Made by a program: the position numbers and the translations under genes. Shown piece after piece: positions 1 through 5,210 of a stretch of 10,564 bases of DNA. The first letter of the stretch is position 1, and every line of letters starts with the position of its first letter. The notes beneath the pieces were generated by a model, which was given only the letters and a program-made list of their open reading frames with translations, did not search any database and had not been told where the DNA came from. Where the stretch lies: contig CAZZLN010000054.1 in the NCBI GenBank assembly GCA_964654945.1, positions 1 to 10,564 of the forward strand, given 5' to 3'. The DNA comes from HGM11788 sp964654945. GTDB lineage: Bacteria > Bacillota > Clostridia > Lachnospirales > CAG-274.

Positions 1-42
1 TTTGTTGATGTTTTGTTGATGTTTTGTTGATGTTTTGTTGAT
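1..42. repeat. 11-bp tandem direct repeats (TTTTGTTGATG), cut by left window edge
   Basis: Nearly four copies of TTTTGTTGATG lie head to tail: a partial copy at 1-10, full copies at 11-21 and 22-32, and a copy lacking its last base at 33-42. All visible bases are identical, so the array is recent or conserved. It runs into the window edge and the true copy number is unknown. All three forward frames reach a stop within the first 30 bases, so it is not a coding repeat on this strand; on the reverse strand one frame stays open to the edge but shows no start codon. Confidence 0.9.
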
Positions 43-116
43 TTGCTGCCTGAATATATTTGTATGCCTTTTATTTGCTTGGCTTTTGGGCTGTTATTTG
101 TCTGTTAAAATTTAAC
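43..116. other. T/G-rich non-coding spacer ending in a 13-bp palindrome
   Basis: This stretch is strongly T- and G-biased on the given strand and no gene is visible. It ends in a perfect palindrome, GTTAAA-a-TTTAAC (104-116). The same bases contain an extended -10-like motif, TGTTAAAAT (103-111), which would place a transcription start near 118, at the left foot of the structured element that follows. No good -35 box precedes it, so a promoter here is only a possibility. Confidence 0.4.
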
Positions 117-323
117 CAAGTAAGGAAGTCCCCGGCCTCTTAGGCTGTGGGAGTTACTTGTCTATCGGTGGGAGTACAAGCTCCTCAGTAGTTTTGACTG
201 CGTCAAAACCCGCTGCCTTTCGGCAGCGTCCCGATCTCTTTCGGGTACGGACTGATAGGGCTGCGTTAGCAGCTCTTGGTTATGAGTGCGTAGCGATAGC
301 GGAGTACGAATATCCTTGACTTC
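117..323 (+). other. GC-rich multi-hairpin element (structured ncRNA or non-autonomous palindromic repeat)
   Basis: About 200 bases of GC-richer DNA with dense inverted repeats in an AT-rich genome. Visible pairings: CAAGTAA (117-123) with TTACTTG (154-160), enclosing an imperfect stem 129-138/142-152; CTATCGGT (162-169) with ACTGATAG (251-258), one G.U pair. That second stem encloses four hairpins in a row: 171-174/181-184, a perfect 8-bp stem 191-198/202-209 with a 3-base loop, a 7-bp GC stem 211-217/222-228, and 230-234/241-245. A further hairpin lies at 260-264/269-273 and a weaker one at 278-283/310-315. GAAGTC (125-130) and GACTTC (318-323) could close the whole. The arrangement in 162-258 is that of a five-way junction. 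No ORF, tRNA or riboswitch class I know matches. It lies upstream of the likely pheA promoter, so it is probably not a pheA leader. Strand is uncertain. It could be a stable RNA or a non-autonomous transposon-like repeat. Confidence 0.6.
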
Positions 324-354
324 GAAAATAAATTAAAACTACAAAATATTTTTC

Positions 355-383
355 TGTACAATTTTAAAATTATGTAGTAAAAT
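355..383 (+). promoter_or_regulatory. Predicted sigma-A promoter of pheA
   Basis: TGTACA (355-360, 4 of 6 to the -35 consensus) and TAAAAT (378-383, 5 of 6 to the -10) are separated by 17 bases. The predicted start near 390 gives a leader of about 23 bases before the pheA ATG, with no room for an attenuator or T-box. Confidence 0.55.
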
Positions 384-412
384 ATATTTAATCATATTTA
401 AGGAGAACAAAA

Positions 413-1240
413 ATGAACGTAGGATATTTAGGTCCGAGGGGGACTTTTACCGAACAGGCTGCAAAAATTATGCTGCCAAATGAAAAACTAATACCATATC
501 ATACCTTTGCAGAAGCTTTAAAGGATGTTGATGATGGAAAAATTTCAGCAGGAGTAGTACCTATTGAAAATTCAATTGAAGGTATAGTTAATTCAACTGT
601 TGATGCTCTTATATTCGATGTGGACTTAAATATACAGAAGCTTCTTGTATTGCCTATTAATCAGTGTTTTATAGCAAAAAAAGGTGCGGATTTAAAAAGC
701 ATTAAAAAAATATATTCTCATCCTCATGCAATACCTCAGTGTAAAAAATATCTTGCTGAAAATTACCCTGATGCAGATACTATTGCAGTAAGCTCTACGG
801 CAGAAGCAATAAAATTTGCTGCAAATTCCGATGAAAATATAGCAGCTATAGGAAATTCGGCAGCAGCGGAGCTTTATGGCTTAGATGTGATAGATGAAGC
901 AATACAGGATACAAATGATAATTTTACAATGTTTATTCTTGTGTCTAAAAACAAAAACCACGAATACATAACAGGCAAAAAAGTAACACTGTGTTTCTCA
1001 ACAGAAAATAAACCCGGTGAATTATATAAGCTTCTTGATATATTTTCAATATTTAATATAAATATGTCTAAAATATATTCAAGACCTATGAAAAATAAAC
1101 CTATGGAATATGTATTTTTTATTGATATAGATATTGATGACAATATAACAGATGTGTTTGATGCGTTAAAGCTTATAAAGAGAAAAACCACATTTTTTAA
1201 AAATTTAGGCTGTTATGACATAACTTATCTGAAAAAGTGA
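413..1240 (+). CDS. pheA: Prephenate dehydratase (monofunctional, with ACT domain)
   Basis: Cytoplasmic enzyme converting prephenate to phenylpyruvate, the committed step of phenylalanine synthesis. The 275-residue length is normal for the monofunctional form; no chorismate mutase domain is fused. Catalytic domain, residues 1 to about 180: GPRGTFTEQAA (7-17), VPIENSIEG (49-57), SHPHAIPQC (102-110) and IGNSAAAELYGL (146-157). The usual T-R-F signature reads T-M-F (172-174), so the arginine is replaced while the threonine is kept. A C-terminal ACT domain (about 190-270) carries PGELYKLL (201-208) and YSRP (222-225), where families sensitive to phenylalanine usually have a GAL motif and ESRP; feedback inhibition may therefore differ, which is inference. 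The start is supported by AGGAG (401-405) seven bases before ATG. It is followed 87 bases later by the gdpP-like gene, which has its own promoter; no clear terminator lies between them, so some read-through is likely. Confidence 0.93.
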   Translation: MNVGYLGPRGTFTEQAAKIMLPNEKLIPYHTFAEALKDVDDGKISAGVVPIENSIEGIVNSTVDALIFDVDLNIQKLLVLPINQCFIAKKGADLKSIKKIYSHPHAIPQCKKYLAENYPDADTIAVSSTAEAIKFAANSDENIAAIGNSAAAELYGLDVIDEAIQDTNDNFTMFILVSKNKNHEYITGKKVTLCFSTENKPGELYKLLDIFSIFNINMSKIYSRPMKNKPMEYVFFIDIDIDDNITDVFDALKLIKRKTTFFKNLGCYDITYLKK

Positions 1241-1268
1241 AAGGCTGCTTTTTTGAAGATATAATAAA

Positions 1269-1297
1269 TTGCTTTTTTTTATTAAATATGCTATACT
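1269..1297 (+). promoter_or_regulatory. Predicted extended -10 promoter of the gdpP-rplI-dnaB operon
   Basis: TATACT (1292-1297, 5 of 6) is preceded by TGC, giving an extended -10, and sits 17 bases from TTGCTT (1269-1274, which keeps the TTG of the -35). The predicted start near 1304 gives a leader of about 24 bases that contains the ribosome binding site GAGAGG (1314-1319). Confidence 0.6.
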
Positions 1298-1327
1298 TAT
1301 TCAAATGCAGTTTGAGAGGTAACAACT

Positions 1328-3037
1328 ATGGCAGATATGATTTTACCATTTCCTTATTTAAAAATTAATAAAGATTTAGAAATAATTGATTGCAACAAGG
1401 AATTTGCAGAGCTGTTCAAAAAGGAGCAGAATATCACCACTGTAAAGGATATTGTGCCTAATTTTTCTCTTGAACAGAGCAATATTCTCTCTCTTATAGG
1501 AGAAAAATATTATGATGTAAAGGTTGCAGAGGATAATGAAAACTACAATGTTTTTCTTATGGAAAATCCTTATATTAATGACAAGGGTGTTCCAAAAAGC
1601 AATATTCTTATAGGACTTCTTATAATAGATAATTATGCAGAGGTTCAGGAGAATATAGACGAAATAAGACTTCCTCATCTTATGGCAGTCATAGAAAGAA
1701 AAATCAATGAATATTTTGCAGGCTATGGCGGTATAACAAGCAAGCTTGAAAAGGATAAATATCTTATTGTTTTAAATAAAGAATGTCTTGAGCCTATTAA
1801 GGCAGAAAGATTTAAAATTGTAGATAAAATTTATAATTTAGAAATGGGGAATATACCTGTAACCATAAGCTTTGGTATGGGTATGAACGGTAAAAACATA
1901 CATCAGGATATGGAATATGCAAGAGGGGCTCTTGACCTTGCTCTTGGCAGAGGCGGAAACCAGATTGTAATTAAAGAGGGAGAAGATAAATATCAGTTTA
2001 TAGGCGGTGACGGAAGTGAGGTTTCAAGAATTTCAAAGGTCAGAGCAAGAGTTAAGGCTTTTGGTCTTGTAGAGCTTCTGCTTTCATCATCAGATGTTAT
2101 GATTATGGGTCATAAAAATCCTGATTTGGACTCTCTTGGCTCAGCAGCAGGTGCCCTTACAATTGCAAAATTTTATGGCAAAAGATGTCATATAGTTTTA
2201 AATGAGGTTACAAGCAGCATTAAGGCTCTTTATGAAAGGCTTATAAAAGAAGCAGGTTTTGAAAATGCTTTTATTACAGGTGAACAGGCTCTTAAAAATA
2301 TAAGAAGAAGAACACTTCTTATAATCGTCGATACTCACAGACCTATACTCTGTGAATGTCCTGAGCTTCTTGACAGAGCTAACAGAAAGGTGCTTATTGA
2401 CCATCACAGAAAAAGCACCGGTGCTATTGAAAACTGTGCTCTTACTTATCACGAGGCTTATGCTTCTTCCACAAGTGAGCTTATTACAGAGCTTGTTATG
2501 TATATTAAAGGCATAAAGCTTCCAAGAACGGTTGTTGAGGGATTGCTTGCAGGAATAACAGTAGATACTAAAAATTTTGCCTTTAAAACAGGAATAAAGA
2601 CCTTTGAGGCTTCAGCATATTTAAAGAAAAACGGTGCAGATACTATTTCAGTAAGACGTCTTTTTAAAAATACCTTTGAGGAATATCTTGCAATGAGTGA
2701 GGTTGTCAGAAATGCTGAAATAATATATAATTATATGGCACTTTCAATGCTTGAAAGACCTGTTGACAATCCTACAATGCTTATTGCACAGGCGGCAGAT
2801 GAGCTTCTTAAAATAGAGGGAATAGAAGTAAGCTATGTTCTTTGTCAAATTGGAAACAGTGTATCAATAAGTGCAAGAAGTCTTGGAAAAATTAATGTGC
2901 AAAAGCTTATGGAAAGGCTTGGAGGCGGAGGTCATCAGGCAGGTGCAGCAGCACAAATTCCCGATGCCACAATTGATGAAGCCGTAGCCTTGTTAAAAGA
3001 AAAAATCGAAGAATATTTAAGGGAGAGTAAGAAATGA
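1328..3037 (+). CDS. gdpP: GdpP-type DHH/DHHA1 cyclic-di-AMP phosphodiesterase lacking the membrane anchor
   Basis: Predicted to hydrolyse c-di-AMP to pApA, lowering this second messenger of potassium, wall and osmotic control. Domain order matches B. subtilis GdpP (YybT): PAS-like segment (about 8-80), degenerate GGDEF (about 95-217, with SFGMG at 181-185 and ALDLALGRGGNQ at 201-212), DHH domain with GHKNPDLDSLG (261-271), VDTHRP (334-339), DHHR (358-361) and DTK (413-415), then DHHA1 with GGGGHQAG (532-539). All the metal-binding Asp/His motifs are present. The 569 residues are roughly 80-90 fewer than usual because the two N-terminal transmembrane helices are absent: the protein begins at the PAS region. 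An in-frame TGA at 1313-1315 and the GAGAGG site fix this start, and only 87 bases separate it from pheA, so no anchor can be encoded upstream. Its stop overlaps the rplI start (ATGA). Family assignment is strong; a purely cytosolic location is inferred. Confidence 0.92.
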   Translation: MADMILPFPYLKINKDLEIIDCNKEFAELFKKEQNITTVKDIVPNFSLEQSNILSLIGEKYYDVKVAEDNENYNVFLMENPYINDKGVPKSNILIGLLIIDNYAEVQENIDEIRLPHLMAVIERKINEYFAGYGGITSKLEKDKYLIVLNKECLEPIKAERFKIVDKIYNLEMGNIPVTISFGMGMNGKNIHQDMEYARGALDLALGRGGNQIVIKEGEDKYQFIGGDGSEVSRISKVRARVKAFGLVELLLSSSDVMIMGHKNPDLDSLGSAAGALTIAKFYGKRCHIVLNEVTSSIKALYERLIKEAGFENAFITGEQALKNIRRRTLLIIVDTHRPILCECPELLDRANRKVLIDHHRKSTGAIENCALTYHEAYASSTSELITELVMYIKGIKLPRTVVEGLLAGITVDTKNFAFKTGIKTFEASAYLKKNGADTISVRRLFKNTFEEYLAMSEVVRNAEIIYNYMALSMLERPVDNPTMLIAQAADELLKIEGIEVSYVLCQIGNSVSISARSLGKINVQKLMERLGGGGHQAGAAAQIPDATIDEAVALLKEKIEEYLRESKK

Positions 3038-3480
3038 AAGTTATATTATTAGCCGATGTTAAAGGTGTCGGCAAAAAAGAACAGATTGTAAATGCAAGTG
3101 AGGGATATGCCAAAAATTATCTTTTTCCAAAAAAATTAGCTGTAGAAGCTAATGCAGGAAATATGAAAATGCTTGAAAACAAACATAAGCTTGAGGCTCA
3201 AAAGGCTCAGGAGGAGCTTGAAAAGGCACAGACTCTCGGGGACAAGCTTGAAAAGCTCAGTGTTAATATTAAGGTTAAAATCGGAAACAGCGGAAAGCTT
3301 TTTGGTGCCGTTACAAACAAGGAAATTTCATCAGCCTTAAAACAACAGCATAATATTGAAATTGATAAAAAGAAAATTGTGTTAAATGATTCTATTAAGA
3401 CAACAGGTGAAAAAGAAGTAAATATAAAGCTTCACCCAAAGGTAACGGCAAAATTAAAGGTTCTGGTTTCGCAATTATAA
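3034..3480 (+). CDS. rplI: Large-subunit ribosomal protein L9
   Basis: Ribosomal protein bL9, which binds 23S rRNA near the base of the L1 stalk with its N-terminal domain and reaches away from the ribosome on a long helix. The 148 residues match the family length. The N-terminal signature MKVILLADVKGVGKKEQIVN runs from residue 1, followed by GYAKNYLFPKKLA (24-36). A charged helix covers about 41-78, and the C-terminal domain carries GKLFGAVTNKEI, the usual GxLFGSVT region. The start overlaps the last codon and stop of the gdpP-like gene (ATGA) and has GGGAGAG at 3021-3027, so translation is probably coupled. dnaB follows after 15 bases. This gene order is conserved across many Firmicutes. 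Confidence 0.97.
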   Translation: MKVILLADVKGVGKKEQIVNASEGYAKNYLFPKKLAVEANAGNMKMLENKHKLEAQKAQEELEKAQTLGDKLEKLSVNIKVKIGNSGKLFGAVTNKEISSALKQQHNIEIDKKKIVLNDSIKTTGEKEVNIKLHPKVTAKLKVLVSQL

Positions 3481-3495
3481 AAGAGGATAGATTTT

Positions 3496-4875
3496 ATGGC
3501 AGAAAACAATAATGAAAATGCTTATATTAACAGAGTTATGCCTCATGACATAGATGCCGAACAGGCTGTTTTAGGGTGTATGCTTTATGATAGTGAGGGA
3601 GCAAGAGCAGGTGCGGAAAATCTTAGCTCTCAGGAATTTTACAGTCCTGCCAACGGTCTTATATTCAGTGCTCTATTGGATTTGTATAATACAGGAAAGC
3701 CTATTGATTTTGTAACTGCTAAAAATAAGCTTGAAGAACTTGGTGCAATGGAAAAGGTTGGAGGACTTGATTATATTATTTCACTTTCAACTCTTGCGTC
3801 TACAAGTGCAAACACAAAAACTTATGTTGATATTGTAAAGGAGAAGGCTTCTCTCAGAAGTATTATAAAAGTAGGAAACGATATTGCAAATAAGGGCTAT
3901 GAGGGGAAAACAGGCACTGATGAAATTCTGGAGTTTGCCGAAAAGGGAATATTCAATGTTTCCCAAAACAGAAATTCAGAGGATTTTGCTGATATTCATC
4001 AGGTTGTTGCAGAGGCTATAAGTGATATTGAAAAGGCTAATGCTTCTGATAATCATATTACCGGTATTCCGTCAGGTTTTTTTGATTTTGACTATAAAAC
4101 AGCAGGACTTCATAATTCAGACCTTATACTTGTTGCAGGTCGTCCGGCTATGGGAAAGACAACATTTGCACTTAACATAGCAGAATATGTGGCAGTTGAA
4201 AAAAATATAACTACTGCCATATTCAGTCTTGAAATGTCAAGAAAACAGCTTGTAAACAGATTTCTTGCTTCAAGAGGCAGAGTTGACGCAACAAAAATAA
4301 GAGGCGGAGGATTAATGGGAGATGATTTTGAAAAGCTGGCTTATGCTATGGGGGTTATTTCAGATGCACCAATATACATAGATGACACTCCGGGTATTAC
4401 ACCGATGGAGCTTAGAGCAAAAGCAAGAAAATTAAAAATGGAGCATAATTTGGGACTTATTGTAATAGACTATTTACAGCTTATGTCTGCAGGAACAGGA
4501 AGAAAATCCGATTCAATGCAGCAGGAGGTTGCTTTTATATCTAAAAGCTTAAAGGCTATTGCAAGAGAGCTTGATGTTCCCGTTATTGCTATTTCTCAGC
4601 TTAGCAGAGCAGTTGAAAGCAGACAGGATAAAAGACCTCAGATGTCAGATTTAAGAGATTCAGGTGCAATAGAGCAGGATGCGGATTTAGTTTGTTTTCT
4701 TTTCAGAGAAGAATATTATTTTCCTGAAAAAGAAGATGTAAAAGGAAAGGCACTTGTTATTATAGGAAAGCAGAGAAGCGGTCCTACAGGGGAAGTTGAG
4801 CTTATATGGCAGGGTCAGTATAACAGATTTGATAATAAAATGAGAGATTATGACAGCTCATTGTCATTAAAATAA
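3496..4875 (+). CDS. dnaB: Replicative DNA helicase DnaB (DnaC in B. subtilis naming)
   Basis: Hexameric ATP-driven helicase that unwinds DNA at the replication fork and recruits primase. Length, 459 residues, is typical. The N-terminal DnaB_N domain opens with MPHDIDAEQAVLGCML (15-30) and spans to about 120; a linker leads to the RecA-like motor. Walker A is GRPAMGKTT (215-223), the catalytic glutamate lies in SLEMS (E246), Walker B is LIVIDYLQLM (321-330), the DNA-contact motif is QLSRAVESR (368-376), RDSGAIEQDADLV (387-399) follows, and the arginine-finger region is KQRSGPTG (425-432). No intein or truncation is seen. GAGG (3483-3486) precedes the ATG by nine bases. It is the last gene of the gdpP-rplI-dnaB operon and ends, without further genes, at a strong terminator. 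Identification is secure. Confidence 0.98.
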   Translation: MAENNNENAYINRVMPHDIDAEQAVLGCMLYDSEGARAGAENLSSQEFYSPANGLIFSALLDLYNTGKPIDFVTAKNKLEELGAMEKVGGLDYIISLSTLASTSANTKTYVDIVKEKASLRSIIKVGNDIANKGYEGKTGTDEILEFAEKGIFNVSQNRNSEDFADIHQVVAEAISDIEKANASDNHITGIPSGFFDFDYKTAGLHNSDLILVAGRPAMGKTTFALNIAEYVAVEKNITTAIFSLEMSRKQLVNRFLASRGRVDATKIRGGGLMGDDFEKLAYAMGVISDAPIYIDDTPGITPMELRAKARKLKMEHNLGLIVIDYLQLMSAGTGRKSDSMQQEVAFISKSLKAIARELDVPVIAISQLSRAVESRQDKRPQMSDLRDSGAIEQDADLVCFLFREEYYFPEKEDVKGKALVIIGKQRSGPTGEVELIWQGQYNRFDNKMRDYDSSLSLK

Positions 4876-4903
4876 AAAAGACCCGTTAACAGGGTCTTTT
4901 TTT
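4874..4903. terminator. Bidirectional intrinsic terminator between dnaB and ferredoxin
   Basis: AGACCC (4879-4884) pairs with GGGTCT (4892-4897) around a 7-base loop, with T7 on the right (4897-4903) and A6 on the left (4874-4879). It can therefore stop transcription in both directions, closing the rightward dnaB operon and the leftward ferredoxin gene whose stop codon begins at 4914. The A-tract overlaps the dnaB stop codon. Confidence 0.9.
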
Positions 4904-4911
4904 GAAAATAA

Positions 4912-5079
4912 TTATGCCTGAGGAGCACCTACAGGACAGGCACCTGCACAAGCACCGCATTCGATACAAGTATCTTCAGCAATAACATACTTGCCATCGC
5001 CTTCAGAAATAGCACTTACAGGACATTCAGCAGCACAAGCGCCGCAAGAAATACAATCATCAGAAATCTTATATGCCAT
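4912..5079 (-). CDS. Clostridial-type 2[4Fe-4S] ferredoxin
   Basis: Small soluble electron carrier holding two low-potential [4Fe-4S] clusters. In clostridia such proteins serve pyruvate:ferredoxin oxidoreductase, hydrogenase and related enzymes. The 55 residues carry two complete motifs: Cys 9, 12, 15, 19 and Cys 38, 41, 44, 48, each CxxCxxCxxxCP. This near-symmetric arrangement and length are those of the classical clostridial protein. An ATG five codons further upstream (5094) is in frame, but the ribosome binding site GGAGG (5092-5088) falls inside that extension and lies eight bases before the ATG at 5079, so the shorter form MAYKISDD is chosen. It is monocistronic, with its own promoter on the left-going strand and a terminator at 4874-4903. 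The family is certain; the specific redox partner cannot be told. Confidence 0.96.
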   Translation of the reverse strand: MAYKISDDCISCGACAAECPVSAISEGDGKYVIAEDTCIECGACAGACPVGAPQA

Positions 5080-5103
5080 AATCAGCACCTCCATATTTTA
5101 TTT

Positions 5104-5120
5104 GTAAGAATGTTTCTTAC
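5104..5120 (-). promoter_or_regulatory. Perfect 7-bp palindrome at the predicted ferredoxin mRNA 5' end
   Basis: GTAAGAA (5104-5110) and TTCTTAC (5114-5120) are exact inverted repeats around a 3-base centre. On the ferredoxin strand this covers about +4 to +20 from the predicted start. It could be an operator for a dimeric repressor or a 5' stem-loop protecting the mRNA; the sequence does not decide. Confidence 0.55.
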
Positions 5121-5130
5121 TTATGCTTAT

Positions 5131-5159
5131 ATTTTATAATAAATCTGCACAATTATCAA
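5131..5159 (-). promoter_or_regulatory. Predicted sigma-A promoter of the ferredoxin gene
   Basis: Reading leftward, TTGATA (5159-5154, 5 of 6) and TAAAAT (5136-5131, 5 of 6) are 17 bases apart. The predicted start near 5124 gives a leader of about 45 bases containing the palindrome and GGAGG. Confidence 0.7.
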
Positions 5160-5188
5160 GTATTATTTTTGTTAAATTTAAAAATTAA

Positions 5189-5194
5189 TATAAT
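5189..5194 (+). promoter_or_regulatory. Possible -10 box for tldD
   Basis: A perfect TATAAT lies 16 bases before the tldD ATG, but no good -35 box sits at normal spacing (TTGTTA at 5169-5174 is only 14 bases away). Transcription from it would begin at about the ribosome binding site, giving an unusually short leader, so the real promoter may be elsewhere in the 131-base divergent region. Confidence 0.3.
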
Positions 5195-5210
5195 TGTAAA
5201 GGAGAAGAAT

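Noticed and set aside
1..42. CRISPR array
   Set aside because: The repeat is 11 bases and head to tail, with no spacers.
2..103. Reverse-strand frame open to the left edge, encoding a Thr/Asn/Lys/Gln-rich stretch
   Set aside because: It has no ATG, GTG or TTG start or ribosome site inside the window, so it cannot be supported as a gene.
117..412. T-box, Phe attenuator or known riboswitch controlling pheA
   Set aside because: No T-box core sequence, no Phe-rich leader peptide and no terminator next to pheA were seen, and a plausible promoter lies downstream of the structured element.
874..1191. Reverse-strand open frame opposite pheA
   Set aside because: It is a shadow of the conserved PheA C-terminal half with no supporting signals.
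1232..1253. Terminator after pheA (AAAAAG pairing with CTTTTT)
   Set aside because: The stem is six pairs with a single G-C and a ten-base loop, too weak to call.
5080..5094. Upstream ATG adding five residues to the ferredoxin
   Set aside because: The GGAGG ribosome site lies within those codons and is correctly spaced for the ATG at 5079; the shorter protein matches classical ferredoxins.
5169..5210. Upstream TTG start that would add 14 residues to TldD
   Set aside because: No ribosome binding site precedes it, the added residues are Lys/Ile/Asn-rich and unlike the family, and AAGGAGA at 5199-5205 clearly serves the ATG at 5211.
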